From Bromus sterilis (taxonomy: Eukaryota; Streptophyta; Magnoliopsida; Poales; Poaceae), in NCBI GenBank assembly GCA_950022295.1, contig OX465598.1, positions 8,246,001 to 8,310,000 on the forward strand: a stretch of 64,000 bases of DNA. Direction: 5' to 3'. Made by a program: the position numbers and the translations under genes. Under the pieces are notes generated by a model. It saw only the letters and a program-made list of their open reading frames with translations. It ran no database searches and had not been told where the DNA came from. Shown piece after piece: positions 1 through 11,109 of this stretch; position 1 is the stretch's first letter; each line of letters starts with the position of its first letter.

Positions 1-1535
1 CAACGATAAGTACGATAGGTGGCAACGGCGCCAGAAATTATTCTGATGCGTGGAGTTGTCGTGGACCTGCACAAAACAAATAACTTTTCTCCCAACGAGT
101 TCAGAGGAGTTGTCAATTCCTCCGGCTTTGTCGTTTACAAAGGATCAAACGCAAGAGATAAAAACGTACTAGTAAAAGTAAAAACAGAAAGGTAAATAGT
201 GGGTGTGAACAATGGTATGAAGATGGACCGGAGTCCCGTGATTTTCACTAGTGATGTCTCTCTCCCAAAAGACGATAAAAATGCTAGCGAGGTAAACAAA
301 TCACAGTTGGGCAATTGACAGGATTATGAAGGCACCGCAATGCTAATTATGCTGCAAAGAAACGAAGGGCTCAAAAGCAATGGGCAGTACGCCAAGTTAA
401 GTAGACCGAAATCCATCTGCATCTACTACGAATCATCCACCTTGAGATATCTATCCAGAACATCTCGCTGGTATTAAGTTGCGAATCCCACCCAAAGTGT
501 AAACTCAAAGCAACAAACAACTGCATTAAAAGAACTTTGCGTAAAGTAAACAATTCTTGCACCAATAGACACAATCACCGTTGTTTTATCCCTGGTGGCA
601 ACAACACATCCCCTAGTCTCATGTTTCTGTCACTCAAGCTAGACATCAGGGGGCTGAACCCACAATCGAGCATAACGCTCTCTCTTGGAGTTGCAAGCAA
701 ATAACTTGGCCAAAGCAAATACTGCAACGGAGAACATGCAAGAATTTACTCAAGAACAAAATATAAAAGGGCAAACCAAATATATTACTCATCACAATCT
801 GAACATAGTCTCATAATCCATCAGATCCCAACAAACTCAACATAGCAACAGCAAAAAATTACATAGGTGCCTCGATCATGTGAGGCAGCTCACGAGGTCT
901 CGAAAGTGAAAGCATAAAAGAGGGAGAGGACATCACATAGCTACTGATCACGGACCCATGGTCCAAGGGGGACTACTCACGGCACATACGGGAGGCGTCC
1001 ATGGCTATGGATGGTCTCCCGGAGGGGTGATCTCCTTCCGGCAGGGTGCCGGGGCAGCTTCTCCAGGCAGCCCCGATCTGAAAACGGCGGCGGCGGCGGA
1101 ACAGAGAGGTTTCCGCGAAAAAGAGTTCTTGTTTAGGGGTTTCTACCCCGAGGGGGTTATATAGGCGAAGGGGGGCGTCGAGGGGCCACCCAGGGCAGCC
1201 AGGAGGGTGCCTGGCGCGCACTAGGGTTGGGGCCGCACCAGGGACCCTTATGACTCCCTGGTGGTGGTCTCGGCTCTCTCCCTTGGTTATTCCGGAAGCT
1301 TCCTGCCCGCTGATTTTTAATATAATTTTTGCGGAATTTTTTGGGCACTTTAATCAGCCGAAAAACCTGAAAAACAAAAACAGCAGAAAACCAGAAGCTG
1401 GCAACTGGGTGCACTGAGTTAGTAGGTTAGTCCAAATTGGTTTAAAAGTGTAATAAAGTTCAACCAAAACATGGCAAAGTCACACAAAACATGCATGGAG
1501 CAAGCAGAAATTATAGATACGTTTGGGACGTATCA
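1..1535 (-). repeat. 3' LTR (partial)
   Basis: It matches 5901-7438 base for base apart from scattered differences, and ends with ACGTATCA at 1535. About 104 bp of the LTR lie beyond the left edge, judging from the 5797 start of the partner LTR. Confidence 0.9.
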
Positions 1536-1549
1536 ACATCCCCAAGCTT
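1536..1549 (-). other. Polypurine tract-like sequence next to the 3' LTR
   Basis: On the minus strand this reads AAGCTTGGGGATGT directly before the 3' LTR. The purine run is short and interrupted. The same motif recurs inside the element at about 3719-3732 and 3778-3791. Confidence 0.5.
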
Positions 1550-4500
1550 AATTCCTGCTCGTCCTCGAGTAGGTAAATGATAACAAGCATAATTTCTGTG
1601 GTGACATGCCACACAACCAAATAAGGACTGTTAAGTAAAGCAATCAAAGCATGCAATTCAATTCAAGTCTTAACAGGCAAGAGTTTATATTGGCATTTAA
1701 CACAAGCAACAAAAGAACAAAAGGTGCAAGAGCTCTTGCTGTCTGTGACTCGAATGTCTCCAGATGGTGTTTGCGTGCAAGCAAGGGACTGGGAAGAAAG
1801 AGAAAAAAGGTTGTTGAGAACAACTATCTACTAAAGTTTCACACTTAGTCTCCTTTGGATTCTTATCTGGACTCGTCCCCAGACCACTAGCCAGGTACAA
1901 GTCAAACGGATCCACTCCCTTTCGATATTTTGAGCACTCATGCAATGGATGAGCGTGAGCAAGAAAGTTGACACCTAAAAGGCGAAACAGAAAGAAGAGG
2001 TGGAGGAGGAGACAAAAAGGTGTGTGAAAGGCTCACATCAATGAGGACAATCATAGGCGAGAGAAGGCCATATGATAGATATGATGTGAGGAGTAGGGAT
2101 TGCCATACAATGGATGCACATGTGAGCTAAATGCTCTCCAATGGAACTAGTGGGGGTGCATCTAACTTGCTTGCTCAAGAAGACCTAGAGCTCGTTTGAG
2201 GAGGCTCATCATTGGAATATACAAGCCAAGTTCTATAGTGTAAAAGTTCCCCACATAGCTATATGCATGATGATAATCTCTATGGAGTACAAGGGATAGA
2301 AGATGAAGTACTAGTGTGGATCTCTCAAAAGGAATAGTAGTATGCCCCCTTCTCTCTTTTTATTTTCCTTTTTCTCTTTTTCTCTTTTTTTTGGTGGCCT
2401 CAATGGCTCTTTCTATTTAACTCTCATTTGTCCTCTTTGGGATCTTTTGATTTTGTCCTCTTTGGGATCTTTTCCTCACTTTAGGGGCAATACTCTATAT
2501 TTTACAAGAATATAGGAGATCTTTCACACTTTACAAAGGTACTCACAAAAATAAAATGTAACTAATCATGATGCAAATGTATGCCTCTGCCAGGATAGAA
2601 GGATATGCAATGATACTAGCGCGTCATGTAGCAATGATTAGGGCAAGGCCCAACTAGCATGCGGCTCATCGATCAAGCAAGTAGCATGTATGACATGAGG
2701 ATCAAGTCATGAGAGGGTGGATGTTGCATGGCAATGTATCTCGGAAAGGCTATGGAAATGCCTTGTAGGTAGGTATGGTGGCTGTTTTGAGAAAAGATAT
2801 AATGAGGCTTATGATGACAGAGCGTATCATGCCAAGGGTTTGGATGCACCGGCGAAGTGTGCGCCAACTCTCGAGGTGAGAAAGGGCAATGCACGGTACC
2901 GAAGAGGCTAGAAAAAGTATGGGTAGGTGGAAGTGTCAACTTTCGAATACTCACATTAGTCCGAAGAACTCATGCACTTATTATCGGTAACTCTCAATCT
3001 AATAGGAGGTTCACAAAGAGACAGGTACCCCGAGGAGGAGTGTATGGGGGTTTGGTTATCCTTGCGCATCCTCGACTCATGGTACGTGTGTGTACTCTAA
3101 TATTCGAACCCTCCAGAGGTTAGTGATCCATCTAGTAGCTAGAGTTCTCAACAGGGGTTTTTGGTTTTTGAAAAACACACGGATTGCCCAAAATACGACA
3201 TCTATCACTAATAGGCAAGAGCTCTTGACACCAAAAGTTCAAACATTACTCTAGTCAATACCTCAAAACTATTGCAAGTTACTACTTCAAAAAGAAAAGC
3301 AACTTTAACTACCTACTTTCTAGTCAAGACACAGAACTCAGTGCAACAGGCAAACTCTCTAACTAGATAAAACATGCAACCTATAGAAAGTTCAACCTAA
3401 AAAGAAAAGCTCTAGAAAAACTAAAGCACTACAGCTAAACAGACCAGCAGCTAAGAAAAGAAAAGGAACAACTCACAGCTAAAAGAAATAAGCATGCAAA
3501 TCCTATGAGGAGTTCTAGTTCAAGTGGAGCGTGTTTCTCTCCCACATAAAAGAGTAAGTTGGGGTCTAACTTGTTACTACAGCAAAGAAAGCAAAACAAA
3601 CCTAGAAAAGTAAAGAGCGAGACGCTCCAAGCAAAGCACATAACGCATGAAGTGATAAAAATATAGTGCAACGAAAGACAGACCGATGATTGTTGATGAA
3701 GAAGGGGATGCACCGGGGGCATCCCCAAGCTTAGATGCTTGAGTCTCCTTGAATATTTATTGGGGGTGCACTTGGGCATCCCCAAGCTTGAGCGCTTGAC
3801 ACTCCTGGATCTTCTTTCATCACCTTCCATCACGCACTTGAAAACTCCCTTCATACATAACTCATTGTAGGCTGATTAGAGAGGTTAGTACCCTAATAAA
3901 ATAATTTTCCTCTACTGCAAATAAAGATTTCCAGGAAGAGCTAATGTTTCTCTTGCCTGCCCAAAAAAGTTTGCAAAGAAAAAGCAAGCTTAAGGATTGC
4001 AAAACTGCGAAAAGAAAAACTGGGGCAGAAGCTGAGAAAAACAGAACAGCAGAGAAAGGGGAATTTTTTCGAGGTACTTATGCAACTCAAATCAAAAAAC
4101 TTTGAACAGAGGCTAGCAAGCAAATTGTATGGAGCATGCTGTCAAAAAAATTCAGATCAAAAAGATGATCTGGTGATTTATCGCGAATTTTCCCGTCAAG
4201 AAGACAGAATCTGTTTCTGGACAACAAGCTCCAACTTTTGAACTTTCAAGCACTCTGAGGCTAAACTTGGCACAAAGCTTGAAAAACAAAGATACAATGA
4301 TGTTGCTACAGTAGTAACAATCATCAAGACCACTAAGAACAGAACAAAAACAAAAAGAAAAACCTAAATTCGTTGCGGGCTGCCTGCCGAAAGCGCTTCT
4401 TTAAAGCCATTAGCTAGGCTTAAAGATTATAGAAGATGCTCTCACAAGAATAAGAATTTTGAAGCAAAAGAGAGCATCAAGAATCAAATATGAAACACAT

Positions 4501-4676
4501 TTAAGCCTAACCCACTTCCTATGCATAGGCATTTTGTAAGAAAATAAATCAAAGAAGCACAAAGTGACATGCATAGGAAGGTCGAAAAATAACAACTTCA
4601 AAACTTTCAACATGAAGAGAGGTGTTTTAGTAATATGGAAGTTTCTACAACCAAACTTCCCTCTCTCGAAATAATT

Positions 4677-5570
4677 TTAAGTAGTATCATGAACAACATC
4701 AAGAATATAACTATCACATAAATCATGTTGTTCATGACCTACAAGCACATGTGTATAGTTTTCAACACGGTCTTTAGGATTATAAGATAAATGCAACCCA
4801 TCACATTGAGCCTTGATAAGGGAAAAATTCTCCGGAGTTGGAGGTTTCAAAAGGATAATATGGCAATCAAGTGTGGGTGCAATAGCAACAATTTCATGCT
4901 TAACATAAGGAACTATAGAAAGTTCATCTTCGTAGGCATTACCCATAGTGGCATCATGGCCATCAACAAAGCAAGTATCAAAATCATCAGAAAGGGAAGT
5001 ATCAAGTGAGTCCTCGGAATCATAAGATTCCTCTTCATAGCAATCATTAGCCTCTTCTTGGGCAGCAAGCATTCTATTTTTAAATTCCTCAATATAAGCA
5101 TTGGAAGTATAGTTCTCAAAGCAATAAGCAAGAACAGCAAAGTTTTCAGACTTGTGAATAGTATCATAATACTTTTCAATCAAAGAAGCAATCTCATAAG
5201 CACCTTTAAAAGCAACAAACTCTTTAATCTTTTCAACATCAAAGTAATCATAAACACCTTTGGCATAAAAAGATAGGATCTCATTTTCATTAAATTCACA
5301 TTGGAAAGGAAGGTGTTTACGCTCTATATTAGAGCAGCAAGTAAAATCATAAATGTGGCATAAACACTCAGCATAGCAATAAGAAACTTGTATTTGATCC
5401 CATAAGTGTTTCCCTTTCTGAGATAGGCGGTGCCGCGTATAATGAGCATGCTCATCCAATGATTTTCCCTCAACCAAGTCGGTTGGGTTTTTAGCGCGAG
5501 CACAGATTGATCGAAGACGATCCAAGTGAAATATGTCCATCCTACCATATTTGGGTGGTTCCACACCCAT
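4677..5570 (-). CDS. Hypothetical protein of a non-autonomous LTR retrotransposon (297 aa)
   Basis: This is the only long ORF in the internal region and it begins about 200 bp downstream of the primer site in the element's direction. I do not recognise a gag, protease, reverse transcriptase or integrase motif. The first half is rich in Cys, His and Tyr without a clear zinc-knuckle spacing. The middle (about residues 170-205) is an acidic stretch full of Glu, Asp and Ser. The rest is hydrophobic and Pro-containing with no obvious membrane helix. The uninterrupted length in a young element suggests it was recently under selection, or that the element is simply too new to have decayed. It could be a degenerate gag-like protein, but that is a guess. 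A start at 5570 fits the retroelement layout. Confidence 0.5.
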   Translation of the reverse strand: MGVEPPKYGRMDIFHLDRLRSICARAKNPTDLVEGKSLDEHAHYTRHRLSQKGKHLWDQIQVSYCYAECLCHIYDFTCCSNIERKHLPFQCEFNENEILSFYAKGVYDYFDVEKIKEFVAFKGAYEIASLIEKYYDTIHKSENFAVLAYCFENYTSNAYIEEFKNRMLAAQEEANDCYEEESYDSEDSLDTSLSDDFDTCFVDGHDATMGNAYEDELSIVPYVKHEIVAIAPTLDCHIILLKPPTPENFSLIKAQCDGLHLSYNPKDRVENYTHVLVGHEQHDLCDSYILDVVHDTT

Positions 5571-5768
5571 GGTGAAGATAGCATCAGTAGGTATTTTTGG
5601 TATTTTTTATAAGGGACACCAAAGTAAAAACTGAAAGGTAAACTAACAAGACTAAAAAAAACAAAGGTAAAGGGTAGTGTGCAACTCCCCTATCTTAGCA
5701 CTCGGAGTCCGACAACGGCGCCAAAAATTGGCGGTTATCAGGACTCGCGTATTTGTACTTCCTTTGAG

Positions 5769-5786
5769 TCCCCGGCAACGGCGCCA
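5769..5786 (-). other. Primer binding site (tRNA-Asp type)
   Basis: The plus strand reads TCCCCGGCAACGGCGCCA, the 3' end of plant tRNA-Asp including CCA, so the minus strand is complementary to that tRNA tail. It lies 10 bp inside the predicted 5' LTR end. A degenerate copy sits at 5708-5723. Confidence 0.85.
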
Positions 5787-5796
5787 TAAATTAGCT

Positions 5797-7438
5797 TGAT
5801 GGCTTCTCGCCCCTCGTTGGTTACCCCAATTGAAGGTTGAGATGCAGCGTAGCGGTAATTTCCCTCAGTAAAGATACCAAGGTTTGTCTCCAGTAGGACT
5901 CAACGATAAGTACAATAGGTGGCAACGGCGCCAGAAATTATTCTGATGCGTGGAGTTGTCGTGGACCTGCACAAAACAAATAACTTTGCTCCCAACGAGT
6001 TCAGAGGAGTTGTCAATTCCTCCGGCCTTGTCGTTTACAAAGGATCAAACGCAAGAGATAAAAAGGTACTAGTAAAAGTAAAAACAGAAAGATAAATAGT
6101 GGGTGTGAACAATGGTATGAAGATGGACCGGAGTCCCGTGATTTTCACTAGTGATGTCTCTCTCCCAAAAGACGATAAAAATGCTAGCGAGGTAAACAAA
6201 TCACAGTTGGGCAACTAACATGATTATGAAGGCACCGCAATGCTAATTATGCTGCAAAGAAACGAAGGGCTCAAAAGCAATGGGCAGTACGCCAAGGTAA
6301 GTAGACCGAAATCCATCTGCATCTACTACGAATCATCCACCTTGAGATATCTATCCAGAACATCTCGCTGGTATTAAGTTGCGAATCCCACCCAAAGTGT
6401 AAACTCAAAGCAACAGACAACTGCATTAAAAGAACTTTGCATAAAGTAAACAATTCTTGCACCAATAGGCACAATCACCGTTGTTTTATCCCTGGTGGCA
6501 ACAGCACATCCCCTAGTCTCATGTTTCTGTCACTCAAGCTAGACATCAGGGGGCTGAACCCACAATCGAGCATAACGCTCTCTCTTGGAGTTGCAAGCAA
6601 ATAACTTGGCCAAAGCAAATACTGCAACGGAGAACATGCAAGAATTTACTCAAGAACAAAATATAAAAGGGCAAACCAAATATATTACTCATCACAATCT
6701 GAACATAGTCTCATAATCCATCAGATCCCAACAAACTCAGCATAGCAACAACAGAAAATTACATAGGTGCCTCGATCATGTGAGGCAGCTCACGAGGTCT
6801 CGAAAGTGAAAGCATAAAAGAGGGAGAGGACATCACATAGCTACTGATCACGGACCCATGGTCCAAGGGGGACTACTCACGGCACATACGGGAGGCGTCC
6901 ATGGCTATGGATGGTCTCCCGGAGGGGTGATCTCCTTCCGGCAGGGTGCCGGGGCAGCTTCTCCAGGCAGCCCCGATCTGAAAACGGCGGCGGCGGCGGA
7001 ACAGAGAGGTTTCCGCGAAAAAGATTTCTTGTTTAGGGGTTTCTACCCCGAGGGGGTTATATAAGCGAAGGGGGGGGGCGTCGAGGGGCCACCCAGGGCA
7101 GCGAGGAGGGTGCCTGGCGCGCCCTAGGGTTGGGGCCGCGCCAGGGACCCTTCTGGCTCCCTGGTGGTGGTCCCGGCTCTCTCCCTTGGTTATTCCGGAA
7201 GCTTCCTGCCCGCTGATTTTTAATATAATTTTTGCGGAATTTTTTGGGCACTTTAATCAGCCGGAAAACCCGAAAAACAAAAACAGTAGAAAACCAGAAG
7301 CTGGCAACTGGGTGCACTGAGTTAGTAGGTTAGTCCAAATTGGTTTAAAAGTGTAATAAAGTTCAACCAAAACATGGCAAAGTCACACAAAACATGCATG
7401 GAGCAAACAGAAATTATAGATACGTTTGGGACGTATCA
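5797..7438 (-). repeat. 5' LTR
   Basis: On the plus strand it starts TGATGG and ends ACGTATCA, giving the expected TG...CA termini and about 1,642 bp. The 7438 end is exact, because homology with the left LTR stops there. The 5797 end is inferred from its position 10 bp outside the primer site. The LTR also holds a second primer-site-like sequence at 5918-5933. Confidence 0.8.
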
Positions 7439-7448
7439 CTAATTTATA

Positions 7449-7542
7449 CTCACTCCGATCCATAATAAGTGTCGCTCATTTTGTAATAAGCTAGTACAAA
7501 CTTTGTACTAGATGAGCGACACTTATTATGGATCGGAGGGAG
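7449..7542. mobile_element. Stowaway MITE (Athos-like)
   Basis: This 94-bp near-perfect palindrome has ends CTCACTCCGATCC and GGATCGGAGGGAG and is flanked by TA on both sides (7447-7448 and 7543-7544). The termini and TA duplication are the Tc1/mariner-derived Stowaway signature. The centre resembles the Triticeae Athos family as I remember it. It lies 10 bp beyond the LTR element. Confidence 0.9.
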
Positions 7543-7544
7543 TA

Positions 7545-8819
7545 CAACCTTAGAAATATTTTTATTTTTATTATTTTTCCTTAGGTTTAATATCAAATCC
7601 ACTAATTCATTAGTTCTTAGGGGGAAATGTGAAAATACCACTATTATATGCTTATTCTTGCATATTTTGAAATTGTAATTATCTATAAATTGCATCCATT
7701 CTCCCATCTATTTTTTATTTTCCCTATTCTTATTTATGTGTATGTTTTCATCTTTTGGTTATATTTCTATCATTTTGTTTCTACATATGAATGTGTAAAT
7801 TATTGTGAATTTTGTCCTTATTTATTTTATTTTAACTTTCATTCTTCTTGAAGGGTAATATTTATGCCCCTAACTTTTTTTAATAAAATTTAATGTTAAG
7901 GAAGTCTCACATATAAATTAATAAGATTATTTTCCTTATAAAGCTAATAGGTAGGACATTTAAGGATTATTGACTTGAGCCTCCCCCAAGCTTGGCTCGT
8001 ACTATCTTCTGTATGAGGCCAAAATTCCTAGATATAATTCCGTTCTTCATGTACCTGTTGAGTTGGATGAAACTTAGAGACGAACTCCGAGCATAACATT
8101 CCACTTCATAATTAGTGAACAATCAAGTAATCTAAATTATGTTAGGAATCTCCCTCCAAAGATAAAGGAAGATCTTTCCTAATACGCCATATTGTGATAG
8201 ATCTAAAAGTTTCAATAAGCCATATAACTTAAATAGATAGTGTATTGTTCTTCAGGAGGAACTATCCCGTCACCTGCATAACACTTAGTTCTAACATGTT
8301 CAAGAAAAACAATAGGAATCTTATAAGGTTTTTCAGTAGGTGGAGGTTAAAGCCTTGCCACACCGGTTTCATATCATAGGCAACAAAACCCCATATTGCA
8401 CCCGTGTGGTAAGCCCCATCGGTTTTTTAAGCGAAAGGCCATCGGTTTTTTAAGCAAGCGGTTTGAGGAAGTTTTGCACGCCAAGTCCTGAAGTCCACTT
8501 GTGCAGTCTCTTCAAAACTCTTGAGGTTAGGTCTTCCTTATGCATGCATGTGTGGTTTTTGTGTTTTTTTATTTTCCTTTTGCGTTAAAGTTTCGGCGGA
8601 AAATTGAGATGCTCCAACTACAACTATGTGATGGCTACGAGTCAGAGTACCGGCTCGTCCCGTCGCCGTCGTCCATGACGTGCGCGCGCGGCGCCCGGCC
8701 CCGGCGTCGCGCACTACCCACACGATGCTTCATGTGATCATGTCCCCGCGAGCGCATCGGCCGGGCCGTTTAAAGCTGCACCACCCGAACCAAGGAAAAG
8801 GAAAACGCACCAATAATCC
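7545..8819. other. AT-rich intergenic DNA upstream of the phospholipase gene
   Basis: I see no gene. The sequence is AT-rich to about 8400. A stretch near 7978-8000 contains a CCCCAAGCTTGG core like the polypurine motif of Triticeae LTR elements, so part may be old retroelement DNA. The last 200 bp is GC-rich and is the likely proximal promoter of the next gene. No clear TATA box was found. Confidence 0.5.
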
Positions 8820-10509
8820 ATGCCGGCCATGGATGTACCGGAGCAGAGCACCGCCGGGCCAGTGGTGAACGCGCCGCAGCGCGGGCTCAGCAGCCGGGCG
8901 TCGTCGATGTCGTCTTGGCCCTCCCTGCTGCCGTGCGACGGGAGCATGGTCACCGTGCTGAGCATCGACGGCGGCGGCGTCCGCGGCATCATCCCCGGCA
9001 CCATCCTCGCTTTCCTCGAACAAAAGCTCCAGGTAATAATTAACTAGCCAACTTTCTTCATCTCCGCCCATACTATATATGCTATCACTTCCCTTGCATG
9101 CATATATACGTCGGCAATGGACTGTTGGGGTTGCGTAGGAGTTCGATGGGCCGGACGCAAGGATCGCGGACTACTTCGACGTGGTCGCCGGGACGAGCAC
9201 CGGAGGCCTGGTGGCCGCCATGCTCACCGCGCCCAACGCCGACGGCCGCCCGCTCTTCGCCGCCAAGGACATCAACAAGTTTTACCTCGACCACTGCCCG
9301 CATATCTTCCCTGCCATCTGGTATGTGTAGCATGCAGTCTCGCGCATGTACAACGAAATCAATCTCAAACGGGTGTACTTATCTGTTGTCTTGTGCAGCA
9401 AAGGACCCCTGGGCTTGTTGAAGAGCGTGATGGGACCCAAGTACAACGGCCAGCACCTGCACTCGGTCGTCAAGGAGCTGCTCGGGGACACCCGAGTCGA
9501 TCAGACTCTCAAGAACATCGTCATCCCCACTTTCGACATCAAGCTCCTCCAGCCTACGATCTTCTCAACCTACGACGTACGTGAAGATCCATATAAATGG
9601 CTTGTCATTCACTCGGTCCATTCGGTCTACTTAACTGTATGCGTGAAACTAAATCTGTACAGGCCATGAGAGATGTCTCCAAGAATGCTCTTCTGTCAGA
9701 CGTCTGCATCAGCACCTCCGCCGCGCCGACCTATCTCCCGGGCCACCATTTCGAGACCAAGGACGAAGAAGGCAACACCCGGGCCTTCAACCTCATCGAC
9801 GGAGGCGTCGCCGCAAACAATCCGGTAACTCATCATGCTAAAACCAACACGACAAGCAAGCTTGACGAGGGCTTGCTAACCTACACTAGGCCTAATGATA
9901 TGTATCAATTGAGACTTGGGTGACGTTGATGTAATCCTTGCTAACTTACATCGACACCATGAGCAGACGCTGCTGGCGATGACCCACGTAAGCAAGCAGA
10001 TCCTGATGAGAAACCCGGACTTCTTCCCCCTCAAGCCTGCGGACTACGACAAGTTCATGGTCCTTTCGCTGGGCACGGGCACAGCCAAGATCGAGGAGAA
10101 GTTCGACGCCATGGAGTGCAGCAGGTGGGGACTTCTTGGGTGGCTCTACAAGACGGGCGCAACGCCGATCATCGACAGCTTCAGCCAGGCCAGCGCCGAC
10201 CTCGTCGACATCCAGGCATCCGTGCTCTTCCAGGCGCTGCACTGCAACAAGGGCTACCTCCGGATCCAGGACGACGAGCTCACAGGAGAAACGGCCTCCG
10301 TGGACGTGTCCACGTGGGAGAACCTCAAGCGGCTCATCGGCGTCGGCAAGGCACTGCTGAAGAGGCAGGTGTGCATGGTGAACATTGAGACGGGAAAGAA
10401 CGAGCCCGATCTCAAGAGGGGCACCAACGAGGAAGAACTGATCCGTTTCGCCCGCATGCTGTCTGAAGAGCGCAAAGTGAGGCTTCGGGGGGTGGGTCTG
10501 AAAACTTAG
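8820..10509 (+). CDS. Patatin-like phospholipase (acyl hydrolase), five exons, 425 aa
   Basis: A patatin-family lipid acyl hydrolase, which in plants removes fatty acids from phospholipids and galactolipids, often under stress or pathogen attack. Exons: 8820-9032, 9139-9320, 9399-9576, 9663-9824 and 9967-10509. All introns are GT-AG and the frame stays open for 425 residues, a normal length for the plant family. The oxyanion-hole motif DGGGVRG is at residues 50-56, the nucleophile elbow GTSTG has its catalytic Ser at 91, and the DGG motif has its catalytic Asp at 237, so the Ser-Asp dyad is intact. There is no signal peptide, so the protein is probably cytosolic or peripheral on membranes. 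A second in-frame ATG at 8829 could also start translation. The closest known type is the potato patatin/rice PLP2 group. High third-codon GC in the exons and clean splice sites suggest a functional gene. Confidence 0.93.
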
Positions 10510-11109
10510 ATAAGAGCATATGAATATTTGACTGTGTTCGAATTTGATGACCTACACCATCAAGTGCCTGTTCCTATGTGTGATATATTGTTTTTTTTAT
10601 GCGTGCGCGGGCCAAGGCACACGCGTAGGCGGTGCAGTACACCACCCACAACGCGACAAGGCCCCTTGGTGTGGGTCCCATTCCAGACGAGGAGGTGGGC
10701 GACACGGATGTCTGACACATGGGTGCAGATCCTAGTCGCCATGGACCGCCTCATGGACAAGCTTGAGTTATAAAACTCCACCTGCGTGTCTCGGCTCCCA
10801 TCCCTGACCTAGAAATCGCCTTCTCCCACTTTTGGGTGGTGTCGAAAATACCTAGATCATTTTTTTCCACATTCCTTCGAGTGGTGGACCGGAGGGGAAC
10901 ACCGGAGGGAGTCCTTATTCATTCACCGAGGTTGATGCTTCCCCTCCGCGACATCCAAATCCGATAATAGCGGACACGAGAGGGGTGAGGAAATCGTGAC
11001 AATCATTGGGAAGGGTTCAGATCTAGACGGGTGGGTCGATCGTTGACCGTGTCCATTCCTGGAAGAGGGATGGTAATAATAGTGGTGATGCTTATATATG
11101 TTTCTGCTA
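10510..11109. other. 3' flank of the phospholipase gene
   Basis: No gene or element is recognised. It presumably holds the 3' UTR followed by intergenic sequence. Short ORFs here show no family resemblance. Confidence 0.4.

Larger units (their letters stand above)
1..7438 (-). mobile_element. LTR retrotransposon, non-autonomous (Ty3/gypsy-like), left end cut by the window
   Basis: Two near-identical long direct repeats (1-1535 and 5901-7438) flank about 4.3 kb of internal DNA. A tRNA-Asp primer site beside the right repeat shows the element reads right to left, so the right repeat is the 5' LTR. By eye the two LTRs differ at about 28 substitutions and one 3-bp indel over about 1,535 bp, roughly 1.8%, which indicates a recent insertion. 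The internal region has one long ORF (4677-5570, minus) and no reverse transcriptase, integrase or protease that I can recognise, so it probably moved using proteins from a relative. The target duplication cannot be checked because the left LTR continues outside the window. The primer type suggests a gypsy lineage, but the family name is uncertain. Confidence 0.9.

Noticed and set aside
371..574. 67-codon minus-strand ORF, repeated at 6271-6474
   Set aside because: Its two copies simply reflect the two LTRs; no start context or family resemblance.
973..1414. GC-rich ORFs in the LTR, repeated near 6858-7317
   Set aside because: Overlapping frames in a GC-rich LTR segment; not conserved between the LTR copies in length.
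5769..5786. tRNA-Asp gene
   Set aside because: Only the last 18 bases of the tRNA are present; this is a primer binding site.
8730..9584. Several ORFs overlapping the phospholipase exons
   Set aside because: Frame shadows of the GC-rich exons; the spliced sense frame has all family motifs.
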